NCBI GenBank assembly: GCA_002337005.1
Contig: DDFD01000018.1
Location: forward strand, 5,818 to 69,817
DNA length: 64,000 bases
Reading direction: 5' to 3'
Source: Flavobacteriales bacterium UBA1937
GTDB taxonomy: Bacteria > Bacteroidota > Bacteroidia > Flavobacteriales > Weeksellaceae
Below are positions 8,541 through 16,129 of this stretch, piece by piece. Made by a program: the position numbers and the translations under genes. Position 1 is the stretch's first letter, and each line of letters starts with the position of its first letter. The notes beneath the pieces are model-generated. The model was not told where the DNA came from and searched no databases. It saw nothing but the letters and a program-made list of their open reading frames with translations.

Positions 8541-9125
8541 CTATTTTGTGTTGATAAGGATTACGCCATTTTTAGCTTTTTCTCCAAAGATAGCAATTGC
8601 TTTCTTACCTTTTACCACTTCCATACTTTTTATGGTTTTTTGATTGATACTTTTGAATGTTTTAGCAGTAATTACTTTCCCATCCAAAACATATAAAGGT
8701 TCATATTTTTCTATAGGTTGTGCTACCACTTTTCCTAAGATAAACTGCCTATTAATGGTATCTTTTTTGGGTTGAGCTATTGCTACTTCCCCTACAATTT
8801 TCTGTTGTTTAGAAGTAGGGGGTTCTGGTTTGCAAACCTGAGCGTTTATTTTGGTAATTCCAGCAGTAGTCATTACCAAACCAACAGAAAACTTAGCTAA
8901 TAATGAATTTAAAAAACTGAATTCTAAAGGTCTATTAATTTGACTTTCATTAAATCTTCCACAGATTTTTTGTTGAGAATTTTCAATTTCATCAAAAATT
9001 TCTTGGTCAGAACTATGGGTAAAATCTCTAACAGTTTTGGCACAAATTGCACAGAATTTACCTTTTTCCTGAGGTGTCATTGCGTTCCAATTTTCGTGAC
9101 ACGGTTTTGGTATTGTAATTTTCAT
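8541..9125 (-). CDS. Cys-rich N-terminal motif protein with SusC-plug-like C-terminus
   Basis: A 194-residue protein of a type seen in Flavobacteriia but of unknown role. The ATG at 9125 is preferred to one at 9161 because the recognisable motif starts there: PKPCHENWNAMTPQEKG, then FCAICAKTVRDFT. Cysteines 9, 25, 28 and 55 could bind a metal. Residues of about 71-95 are hydrophobic (likely one membrane span). The C-terminal 55 residues (PLYVLDGKVI, then AIAIFGEKAKNGVILINTK) closely resemble the end of a SusC/TonB-receptor plug domain, without any barrel. The likely topology puts the Cys motif in the cytoplasm and the plug-like part in the periplasm. First gene of a two-gene unit with the SRPBCC gene. 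Confidence 0.6.
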   Translation of the reverse strand: MKITIPKPCHENWNAMTPQEKGKFCAICAKTVRDFTHSSDQEIFDEIENSQQKICGRFNESQINRPLEFSFLNSLLAKFSVGLVMTTAGITKINAQVCKPEPPTSKQQKIVGEVAIAQPKKDTINRQFILGKVVAQPIEKYEPLYVLDGKVITAKTFKSINQKTIKSMEVVKGKKAIAIFGEKAKNGVILINTK

Positions 9126-9231
9126 ATTTAATCTTGTTTTCATTAAAGATGAAAATCTCATGAAAAAGGTTGGAAACTTCTAAAAAAACTTCCTTTATTT
9201 AGATGTGATTTTTCAATTTTTGTTTGGTAAA

Positions 9232-9837
9232 TCACCAATTTGGAATGACATATTTTATATGGCTGTTTTTGTCTTTTTTATAAATTTCAAAATCAGATTT
9301 TTTAATTGAATTTGGATTGTAATATTTAGAAAATTTCGGACTTAAACTCGAATTTGGGTTCTCTCTATAAATCAAAAGGTTTCCTTCTTCGTTTATTTCT
9401 GAATATCTTAACTGACTAGATCCAGCGTTGATATCAGAATAAAATTCTAAATAAACAGACTGATTCTTTAATAAGTACAATCCAATTCCACCAGTGTTAA
9501 TATCGTTCATATCTTCGGGAAATTCTTCAAGACGTCTTAAACTCCCTTGTTTAAACCTTCCATTGGAAAAAAAACGAATATAATTATCTCTCATCATTTG
9601 TTTTTTGATTACTCCCAAAGAATCATAATAAATAAAATTGTCTTTACTTATATAGATGCAAGTAGTATCTATCACAGCATTAGAAGTTAATTTTTGAGTC
9701 AATTTTTGATATTCAAATCTGAAATTTTTGGGCGGACGAATATATCCTCTCTGATTGTACCAATAATGATTGCAAGAGGGAATTGCGATAAGTAAAATTA
9801 CTACAAAAATCAAAATTTGAATTCCGTTATTTTTCAT
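9232..9837 (-). CDS. Hypothetical lipoprotein
   Basis: A 201-residue protein without a recognised domain. The ATG at 9837 gives a proper lipoprotein signal (MKNNGIQILIFVVILLIAIPSC) with the lipid-bearing Cys at residue 22. An ATG six codons upstream is possible but adds charge before the signal. The mature part has several Tyr/Asn-rich strands and a YYDSLG motif. It overlaps the upstream lipoprotein gene by 11 nt, so translation of the two is probably coupled and the products may act together. Confidence 0.6.
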   Translation of the reverse strand: MKNNGIQILIFVVILLIAIPSCNHYWYNQRGYIRPPKNFRFEYQKLTQKLTSNAVIDTTCIYISKDNFIYYDSLGVIKKQMMRDNYIRFFSNGRFKQGSLRRLEEFPEDMNDINTGGIGLYLLKNQSVYLEFYSDINAGSSQLRYSEINEEGNLLIYRENPNSSLSPKFSKYYNPNSIKKSDFEIYKKDKNSHIKYVIPNW

Positions 9838-10192
9838 TTTGACCGGATTTAACATCTACTCCATTATTTTTAAGGATTGCCATAATACCATACACCACCA
9901 AAATACCACCTCCCATTAATAAATAACTTTTTTTAAAATCATCATTTTTCCCTTCAACTTTTTCAATTTCATTGAGAGGTAAGAGTTTCGACTGACCTTG
10001 CTCATAAATTTCCAAATTCTCACCTCTATTGAAAATATATTTGGCTTTAACTTTTTTACCGTTTTTTAGATAAACCAAATAAGACTGATAGGATGTTTTG
10101 GTATTATCAATGGTAGAAATTAATACATTTTGGTAAGAATAACAACCAGAAAACAGTACTAAAACCAGCAAATAACAAATCATTTTTTTCAT
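9827..10192 (-). CDS. Small hypothetical lipoprotein with C-terminal membrane segment
   Basis: A 121-residue protein with the lipoprotein signal MKKMICYLLVLVLFSGC. The mature part holds a small beta-rich region (SYLVYLKNGKKVKAKYIFNRGENLEIYEQGQ) ending in PLNEIEKVEG, then a hydrophobic segment (YLLMGGGILVVYGIMAIL) likely to cross a membrane. Function unknown. First gene of the overlapping lipoprotein pair. Confidence 0.6.
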   Translation of the reverse strand: MKKMICYLLVLVLFSGCYSYQNVLISTIDNTKTSYQSYLVYLKNGKKVKAKYIFNRGENLEIYEQGQSKLLPLNEIEKVEGKNDDFKKSYLLMGGGILVVYGIMAILKNNGVDVKSGQNEK

Positions 10193-10271
10193 TGCTCAAA
10201 ATTTATTAGCAAAACTAAATAGCTTAAAGCAAATAAAAATTGATTGAAATCAAGATTAGAATTTTTTGAAT

Positions 10272-11000
10272 TTAAATTCTCTTATAAACCTCATCAAAAG
10301 GAACTCTGTAACGGTCTCCCCAAATTCCGTCGTTACCTTTTCTTTTTCCACAAGAAATAATCATATTAATCTCTGCACCGAAAGGTAAATTCAAAATATT
10401 TTTCACTCTTTTGCTGTCAAAACCTTCCATTGGGCAAGTATCATATTCTTCATTTGCCATCGCAATCATAAAGGTTTGCGCTGCTAAACCACAACTTTTG
10501 TGCGCTACTACTCTTGCATCATTTTCAGAAACTTGTAACATCATCGGCCTGAAAAAACTAACAGGAACTGCAATCAACTTTCTAAAAAATCCTAAAATCC
10601 CAAAAAATCTAGCGTACAAAAAAGGCATTATTTTTCCGTAATAGAGTTCGCGGTCTTTGATGCGTTTTTCCTGTCTTTCTGCAGGACTATTTTTTCTGAT
10701 ATTTTCTTTTTCAAAATTCAGAACAGCTTTCGAACGTTTTTTGTACAAATCTCGTCTCACCACAAAAACCACCAATTCTTGCGCTGTAGAAGCCGCTGTT
10801 TGATCGAAACATGCTACCGAAAGCTTTTTCAAAGTTTCAGGATGGGTAACGTGGTAGAATTCATACAATTGCATATTAGACGAACTTGGCGCTAAAGTAG
10901 AGAGTTCTAAACATTTTTTTACAACTTGTGTATCTATTTTTTGAGCTTCATCGTAAACACGCACAGAACGACGAAATTCTAAAACTTCTTGTAAATTCAT
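10272..11000 (-). CDS. Nitroreductase family protein
   Basis: A 242-residue FMN-dependent oxidoreductase of the nitroreductase superfamily. The N-terminus MNLQEVLEFRRSVRVYDEAQ matches the FMN-binding RRSxR segment, and LAPSSSNMQLYEFYHV is the second phosphate/flavin contact region. VAHKSCGLAAQTFMIAMANEEYDTCPMEGFD matches the core helix and following strand. An insertion around residues 95-140 (KRIKDRELYYGKIMPFLYARFFGILGFF) is hydrophobic and longer than in small nitroreductases, so membrane contact is possible. Physiological substrate unknown. Confidence 0.85.
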   Translation of the reverse strand: MNLQEVLEFRRSVRVYDEAQKIDTQVVKKCLELSTLAPSSSNMQLYEFYHVTHPETLKKLSVACFDQTAASTAQELVVFVVRRDLYKKRSKAVLNFEKENIRKNSPAERQEKRIKDRELYYGKIMPFLYARFFGILGFFRKLIAVPVSFFRPMMLQVSENDARVVAHKSCGLAAQTFMIAMANEEYDTCPMEGFDSKRVKNILNLPFGAEINMIISCGKRKGNDGIWGDRYRVPFDEVYKRI

Positions 11001-11048
11001 AGGTTTATTTTTTCTAAAGACGAATGAATGGGAGTTTTACTTTAAAAT

Positions 11049-12122
11049 CTATTGAATTGTTATTGAATTTTTAAAAACCTCAAATCTGATAAAATCATAC
11101 GTCTCTTGCCAATTTTTATCTAAATTACTATCTTTTATATAAAAAATTCCATCTCCAAACGTAGTTTCCATTTTTGAATTGTTAATAATTTGAGATTCAT
11201 TCGATATAAATACGATTTTATTGGTATTTTTTGTTGTAAAAGTTTTCAAACTATTTTTACCATTATCGTCTAAATAAAAAGTATAGAAATAATAATCTTC
11301 ATTACTTGATTTTTCATTTTTTTTCAACTGCAACACAAAACCTTTAATAGATTTTGAAATTGAATTTTCTAATTCTCCAGTGTTTTTAACAAAAAATAAT
11401 TTTGAATATTTTGATACCATATCTTTTTTTAATAAAACTGAAACATCAGTAGAATTAAAACATTTAGAATTTGTTTTTATTCTGCTTCTATTTGATATTA
11501 GTAAATAATCATTTTCTCTTTTTAAATTATTTTGATTTACCAAAGTTTTATTTTCATTTAAAACACAATTTTGAATAATTTCTAAATCTTTGTTATCAAT
11601 ACTTTCATGAAATAATAGTTTATGATTATTTAACAAATCTCTAACTTTTTCATAATCAATTTTATCTGAAAAACTTAATAATATTCGATTATAATCAAGT
11701 TGAGTAATATTGTAATTTTTAAAGGATAATTTTTTTAATTGTTTATCCAACATTTCACTTCCAAAAATATTTTGAATCAACTTCTTATGTTTTTCTAATA
11801 ATTTCCCTTTTTTTACTAAATTAAAAAGTGAATCAAATTCTTTTTTTTCAGACATTGAAAAACTATTACTTTTTTCTGTTTCTAAATAGATATCTTTAAT
11901 GGCTAAAGAATCTAAAATTTCAGCATAATTATAACTTACCTTTAATTTCGAAATTGAATCCGCTTTTTTTATTAAACTAAACTCTAATTTGTTATTTATT
12001 TTAAACTTCAAAAAATTAGCAAGAAAATACTTCTCATTAAATTTCAAATTCAAAGTAAATTTTTCTTGAGCATTAATGATATTTATTAAAACTAATAAGA
12101 TTATGGTTACTGTTTTTTTCAT
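11049..12122 (-). CDS. Secreted protein with a possible SecD P1-head-like C-terminal region
   Basis: A 357-residue protein. The ATG at 12122 begins the signal peptide MKKTVTIILLVLINIINAQ; the frame opens 13 codons earlier but that adds an unlikely N-terminus. The first two thirds are Lys/Leu/Asn-rich, predicted helical and not recognised. From about residue 235 on, FFVKNTGELENSISK, FYLDDNGKNSLKTFTTKN and IVFISNESQIINNSKMETTFGDG resemble the periplasmic P1 head of SecD (variable, end-of-strand, export-loop pattern). The similarity is judged by eye and is weak. The coding sequence is more AT-rich than its neighbours, which may indicate transfer. Confidence 0.5.
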   Translation of the reverse strand: MKKTVTIILLVLINIINAQEKFTLNLKFNEKYFLANFLKFKINNKLEFSLIKKADSISKLKVSYNYAEILDSLAIKDIYLETEKSNSFSMSEKKEFDSLFNLVKKGKLLEKHKKLIQNIFGSEMLDKQLKKLSFKNYNITQLDYNRILLSFSDKIDYEKVRDLLNNHKLLFHESIDNKDLEIIQNCVLNENKTLVNQNNLKRENDYLLISNRSRIKTNSKCFNSTDVSVLLKKDMVSKYSKLFFVKNTGELENSISKSIKGFVLQLKKNEKSSNEDYYFYTFYLDDNGKNSLKTFTTKNTNKIVFISNESQIINNSKMETTFGDGIFYIKDSNLDKNWQETYDFIRFEVFKNSITIQ

Positions 12123-12204
12123 TTTAATATATTTTGATTTTATAATATTTAAAATCCGCAATTTTATATATTTTTTATTAGAATAAATTCTAAATCTAAA
12201 ACAT

Positions 12205-12281
12205 CGTTCGTTCCTACGGAACTCTCTACAAAGAGTCGCAGAGCGACGACCAATTTTCTAACCTTGGAATTCATTCCAAGG
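12205..12281. repeat. REP-like multi-hairpin element downstream of hutU
   Basis: Four small palindromes stand in series: GTTCC-TAC-GGAAC (12210-12222), ACTCT/AGAGT (12221-12236), GTCGC-AGA-GCGAC (12235-12247) and CCTTGGAAT-TC-ATTCCAAGG (12262-12281). The last ends one base before the hutU stop codon. It looks like the palindromic intergenic repeats (REP-like) known from Bacteroidota genomes. Only one copy is present in the window, so repetition in the genome is inferred. Confidence 0.55.
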
Positions 12282-12282
12282 A

Positions 12283-14268
12283 TTACAACAAACTCTCATC
12301 CACAAAATTCGGCAGCGTCACTTTCAAATTCGGCTCTGCTTCCATCGCACGTTTTATGGCAAAAATTGCACCTTCGTTTCTTGCCCAACTTCTGCGGGAA
12401 ATTCCGTTGTTTACGTCCCAAAAAAGCATTGATTTTAATCTTCTGTCAGCATCTTCAGTTCCGTCTAACAACATTCCGAAACCACCATTAATCACTTCGC
12501 CCCAACCAACGCCACCTCCGTTGTGAATAGAAACCCAAGTTGCACCTCGGAAACTATCGCCAATTACATTTTGAATTGCCATATCTGCGGTAAATGTACT
12601 TCCGTCATAGATGTTAGACGTTTCACGGTACGGAGAGTCCGTTCCCGAAACATCGTGATGGTCTCTTCCTAAAACTACAGCACCAATTTCTCCATTTTTT
12701 ATTGCTTGATTAAATTTTTCTGCAATTTTCATCCTTCCTTCTGCATCAGCATAAAGAATTCTGGCTTGTGAACCAACCACCAAATTATTTTCTTGAGCTC
12801 CTTTTATCCAAGTAATATTATCCTGCATTTGTTGTTGAATTTCCGCTGGAGAATTTTTCATCAATTCTTCTAAAACTTCGCAAGCCATATCGTCGGTTTT
12901 TTGTAAATCTTCTGATTTTCCGCTGGTACAAACCCAACGAAACGGCCCGAAACCATAATCAAAACACATTGGTCCCATAATATCCTGAACGTAACTTGGA
13001 TATTTAAACTCTCTTCCCAAAGTAGGATTTTCTGAAAAAACATCAGCTCCTGCTCTGGAACATTCGAGAAGAAAAGCGTTTCCATAATCGAAAAAATAGG
13101 TACCTTTTGCGGTATGTCTGTTGATGGCAGCAGCGTGTCTTCTTAAAGTTTCCTGTACTTTTTCCTTGAACAATTTTGGATTTTTTGCCATCATTTTATT
13201 AGAATCTTCAAACGAAATTTCGACAGGATAATAACCACCTGCCCAAGGATTGTGAAGTGAAGTTTGGTCGCTTCCTATATCGATTTTTAGATTTTCTTGA
13301 TCAAATTTTTCCCAAACTTCCACCACATTTCCGAGATAAGCGAGAGAAATTGTTTCGTTGTTTTCTTGAGCTTTTCGCACTCTGGAAACCAATTCATCTA
13401 AATTTTCATGAATTTCATCTACCCATTTTTGTTCGTGGCGAATTTTGGTTATTTTTGGATTTACTTCTGCACAAACCGTAATACAACCTGCAATATTTCC
13501 TGCTTTTGGTTGAGCTCCAGACATTCCTCCTAAACCTGAAGTGACGAAAAGTCCACCTTTTGGAGATTTTTTAATTTTCCTGAAAGCATTCAGAACCGTA
13601 ATTGTAGTTCCGTGCACGATTCCTTGTGGACCAATATACATGTAACTTCCTGCCGTCATTTGTCCGTATTGTGAAACACCAAGTGCATTAAATTTTTCCC
13701 AATCATCTGTTTTAGAATAATTTGGAATTACCATTCCGTTGGTTACTACAACTCTTGGCGCATCTTTATGACTTGGAAACAGTCCCATTGGATGCCCAGA
13801 ATACATCACCAAAGTTTGTTCGTCTGTCATTTCTGACAAATATTTCATCGTCAACAAATATTGCGCCCAATTTTGGAAAACCGCACCATTTCCGCCATAA
13901 GTAATCAGTTCATGAGGATGTTGCGCCACTGCATAACTCAAATTATTTTGAATCATGAGCATGATTGATTTTGCTTGTAGAGATTTCCCTGGATAATCAG
14001 AAATAGGCCTAGCAAAAATTTCGTAATCTGGGCGAAAACGATACATGTAAATTCTGCCGTATTTCTCTAGTTCTTCCTGAAATTCTAGCAATAATTCTGC
14101 ATGAAATTTTGGTTCGAAATAACGCAAAGCATTTTTCAGAGCGAGCTTTTTCTCTTCTACGTTAAGGATTTCTTTACGTTTCGGAGCGTGATTAATTTGT
14201 GGTTCGTATGGTTTTGGCTGAGGTAATTCTGTTGGAATTCCTTGTTGGATTTGGTCTTGGAAAGTCAT
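12283..14268 (-). CDS. hutU: Urocanate hydratase
   Basis: Converts urocanate to imidazolonepropionate in histidine breakdown, using a tightly bound NAD as electrophile; cytoplasmic. It has 661 residues with the ATG at 14268 (a TTG two codons earlier is unlikely). That is about 100 residues longer than the classical Pseudomonas/Bacillus enzyme and fits the long form found in Bacteroidota. Visible signatures are GGNGAVFQNWAQY near the N-terminus, the active-site Cys segment YGFGPFRWVCTSG, the GRDHHDVSGTDSPYRET region and the C-terminal Gly-rich NAD site GGVGWGEVINGGFGM. No hutH, hutI, hutG or regulator is adjacent, so the pathway genes must be elsewhere if present. Confidence 0.95.
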   Translation of the reverse strand: MTFQDQIQQGIPTELPQPKPYEPQINHAPKRKEILNVEEKKLALKNALRYFEPKFHAELLLEFQEELEKYGRIYMYRFRPDYEIFARPISDYPGKSLQAKSIMLMIQNNLSYAVAQHPHELITYGGNGAVFQNWAQYLLTMKYLSEMTDEQTLVMYSGHPMGLFPSHKDAPRVVVTNGMVIPNYSKTDDWEKFNALGVSQYGQMTAGSYMYIGPQGIVHGTTITVLNAFRKIKKSPKGGLFVTSGLGGMSGAQPKAGNIAGCITVCAEVNPKITKIRHEQKWVDEIHENLDELVSRVRKAQENNETISLAYLGNVVEVWEKFDQENLKIDIGSDQTSLHNPWAGGYYPVEISFEDSNKMMAKNPKLFKEKVQETLRRHAAAINRHTAKGTYFFDYGNAFLLECSRAGADVFSENPTLGREFKYPSYVQDIMGPMCFDYGFGPFRWVCTSGKSEDLQKTDDMACEVLEELMKNSPAEIQQQMQDNITWIKGAQENNLVVGSQARILYADAEGRMKIAEKFNQAIKNGEIGAVVLGRDHHDVSGTDSPYRETSNIYDGSTFTADMAIQNVIGDSFRGATWVSIHNGGGVGWGEVINGGFGMLLDGTEDADRRLKSMLFWDVNNGISRRSWARNEGAIFAIKRAMEAEPNLKVTLPNFVDESLL

Positions 14269-14436
14269 TTTCAATTCTAAATTTTAGATGTAATTATTCT
14301 AGAAATATAATTTCCTAAAGATACTTCAAAATCGAGACATCAAACAAATTTCTACAAAAAACATAGCATTCTTACGGAGCTTTATTATTTTTCAAACTAA
14401 ATCAACACACATTATATTCCTATGAAACATCTTATA

Positions 14437-14829
14437 TTATTTCAACCTCAAAAGTTGTCCTTTTCTTTTGACAATATTTTTATAATCCCACTGAATTTCT
14501 CTGGATTTTTGAAGCCAATTTATCAAATCTTTTTCGTTAATTTCTTCCACAGAATTAAAAAAAATAGAAGCATCTTGAAATTTACCACCTAAAATATTGA
14601 GCTTTTCTTCTTCAAATGATTTTCCACTCCAAAACATTAATCTCATCCCTGCTTTTTGCTTGCTGTAACCAACAATAGGATTTCCATCTATAAACCAAAC
14701 AGGATGTGCATGCCAGATTTTACTTTCTGATTCTGGAAGGTTAGCACTGATTATTTTTGCCAATTTTTCTGCAATTTTTTTATCTTCTAAAGAAAATTGC
14801 TGATTGTAGGTTAGGATTTCTGGGTTCAT
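14437..14829 (-). CDS. DUF1801 domain protein
   Basis: A 130-residue cytoplasmic protein of the DUF1801/YdhG type. The conserved pieces are the ISANLPESESKIWHAHPVWFIDGNPIVGYSKQ segment (helix, then WFxxG..IVG.S strands), followed by GMRLMFWSGKSF and the C-terminal helix with INWLQKSREI. Function unknown; the fold is a small alpha/beta domain. Its start codon lies 25 nt from the edge of the inverted-repeat element, so that element sits directly in its promoter region. Confidence 0.75.
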   Translation of the reverse strand: MNPEILTYNQQFSLEDKKIAEKLAKIISANLPESESKIWHAHPVWFIDGNPIVGYSKQKAGMRLMFWSGKSFEEEKLNILGGKFQDASIFFNSVEEINEKDLINWLQKSREIQWDYKNIVKRKGQLLRLK

Positions 14830-14854
14830 TATTAATTTTATTTTTTCATTTCAT

Positions 14855-14914
14855 AATTCCCCTCCTTTGGAGGGGTGGATTCAAAAATTTATAATTTTTG
14901 AAGACGGGGTGGTT
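14855..14914 (+). repeat. Left inverted repeat of the DUF559 cassette
   Basis: Starts AATTCCCCTCCTTTGGAGGG and ends GACGGGGTGGTT. It is the reverse complement, with minor changes, of 15348-15402. The outer 17 bases form a 7-bp-stem hairpin. The last nine codons of the nuclease gene (EPPRLQKL and stop) are read through its inner part. Confidence 0.8.
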
Positions 14915-15335
14915 CGTGAATACCAAAATTGTGAATAATATAATCTTCTAAATCCTTCATCACGAATGAAAAATGATGTTTAACATCAAAATCGGTTATT
15001 CTAAAAACTTTTAATCCCAAATTTTCTAAAAATTTTTGCCTAATTTCGTCATACTCTTCTTTATAATCATGACTATTTCCGTCAATTTCTACCACTAAAC
15101 CAAGAGTTTTTACATAAAAATCAACAATATAATTTCCAATTATTCTTTGCCGATCAAAATCAATTTTGTGAAAAGATCTGGCACGAACTTGCTTCCAAAA
15201 CAAAACTTCATTTAAAATTCCTGCTTTTCTTTTCCCGCTGAGTAATTTTTTCAATTCAGGATTGTAGGGTAAATTTTCAACAAAATTTCTACGAATAGCA
15301 ATTCCGCTAATGTGAGTTAATATTTCGTTTTCCAT
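14889..15335 (-). CDS. DUF559 domain endonuclease-like protein
   Basis: A 148-residue protein of the DUF559 family, a Vsr/PD-(D/E)XK-like nuclease fold. The ATG at 15335 is chosen; the frame also opens at 15362, but those nine codons come from the flanking repeat. Conserved pieces: LLSGKRKAGILNEVLFWKQVR, FDRQRIIGNYIVDFYVKTLGLVVEIDGNSHD with the D..E.DG catalytic-type residues, then the helix EIRQKFLENLGLKVFRITDFDV. The C-terminus EPPRLQKL is encoded by the left inverted repeat. Genes of this family are often found alone between repeats in Bacteroidota; their activity is poorly known. It is probably part of a small mobile unit. Confidence 0.8.
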   Translation of the reverse strand: MENEILTHISGIAIRRNFVENLPYNPELKKLLSGKRKAGILNEVLFWKQVRARSFHKIDFDRQRIIGNYIVDFYVKTLGLVVEIDGNSHDYKEEYDEIRQKFLENLGLKVFRITDFDVKHHFSFVMKDLEDYIIHNFGIHEPPRLQKL

Positions 15336-15347
15336 AGTTATTGTTTT

Positions 15348-15402
15348 AAACCACCCCGTCAAAAATTTTCAATTTTCGCCACCCCTCCAAAGGAGGGGAA
15401 TT
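15348..15402 (-). repeat. Right inverted repeat of the DUF559 cassette
   Basis: Read on the minus strand it starts AATTCCCCTCCTTTGGAGGG and ends ACGGGGTGGTTT, matching 14855-14914. It ends two bases before the pcm stop codon, so insertion took place immediately after pcm. Confidence 0.8.
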
Positions 15403-15403
15403 T

Positions 15404-16054
15404 TCATTTATTGGTATTATTCAACATGGGTACAAATTTATATGCTCCAAATTCTTCTTTTTCAAATTCAGTTTCGGAAACTTTGGTAAATCTGTAAAGA
15501 ATTTGTTCGTCTGTTTTTCCCATAGGAATTACCATTTTTCCACCTATTTTCAATTGCTTTAACAATTCTGTCGGAAGAATCTCTGCACCACAAGTCACCA
15601 AAATTTTATCAAAAGGAGCAAACGTGGGCAAACCTGCAAAACCGTCTCCAAAACTTTGAAATTTAGGTCGAAGATGCAATTCGCGTAATTTTCTTTGAGA
15701 AAAATCAAACAAATCTTTTTGGCGTTCCACTGTATAAACCCAAGCATTCATAGCGACTAAAACGGCTGCCTGATAACCACTACCTGTACCAATTTCTAGA
15801 ATTTTTTCTTTATCCTGAACTTCCAAAAGTTCGGTTTGCTCGGCAACTGTAGAAGGATGAGAAATGGTTTGTCTTGCCAAAATAGGAAAAGCACGGTCTT
15901 CGTAGGCAAAATCCTCAAAAATACTTTCTAGAAAAAGATGACGTGGAACTTCATTGATGGCTTTCAGTACTTTTTGGTCTAAAATCCCTATTTTCTCGCG
16001 CAGATATTCTACGAGAATTTTACGTTTTCCTTTGTGTACAAATGTATCCTGCAT
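15404..16054 (-). CDS. pcm: Protein-L-isoaspartate O-methyltransferase
   Basis: Repairs proteins by S-adenosylmethionine-dependent methylation of isoaspartyl residues; cytoplasmic, 216 residues (typical length 205-215). The ISHPSTVAEQTELL segment is the family signature around the substrate pocket. ILEIGTGSGYQAAVLV is the SAM-binding motif I, and YTVERQ follows as the acidic post-motif. FDKILVTCGAEILPTELLKQL matches motifs II and III. It begins next to a long hairpin that ends the upstream gene. Its stop codon abuts the DUF559 cassette. Confidence 0.93.
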   Translation of the reverse strand: MQDTFVHKGKRKILVEYLREKIGILDQKVLKAINEVPRHLFLESIFEDFAYEDRAFPILARQTISHPSTVAEQTELLEVQDKEKILEIGTGSGYQAAVLVAMNAWVYTVERQKDLFDFSQRKLRELHLRPKFQSFGDGFAGLPTFAPFDKILVTCGAEILPTELLKQLKIGGKMVIPMGKTDEQILYRFTKVSETEFEKEEFGAYKFVPMLNNTNK

Positions 16055-16073
16055 TTCACAAAAATAAATAATA

Positions 16074-16113
16074 TCATAATAAAAGCTATTAAAATTAATA
16101 GCTTTTATTATGA
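16074..16113 (-). terminator. Long perfect hairpin between two minus-strand genes
   Basis: TCATAATAAAAGCTATTA (16074-16091) and its exact reverse complement (16096-16113) form an 18-bp stem with a 4-nt loop. It lies 16 nt after the stop of the fibronectin-like lipoprotein gene and 19 nt before pcm. The stem is strong and AT-rich, but the T tract after it is interrupted. Termination is likely; RNA stabilisation or processing is possible. Confidence 0.6.
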
Positions 16114-16129
16114 TGATTTTTATGATAAA

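Larger units (their letters stand above)
14855..15402. mobile_element. Inverted-repeat-framed cassette carrying a DUF559 nuclease gene
   Basis: About 548 bp bounded by two 55-60 bp inverted repeats (14855-14914 and 15348-15402) that differ only by a few substitutions and a short gap. Each repeat has the palindrome CCCCTCC-TTT-GGAGGGG at its outer end. The cassette contains one gene, whose last codons lie in the left repeat. It sits exactly between the end of pcm and the start region of the DUF1801 gene. No transposase is encoded, so it would have to move in trans or by the nuclease itself. Mobility is inferred from the symmetry. Confidence 0.5.
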
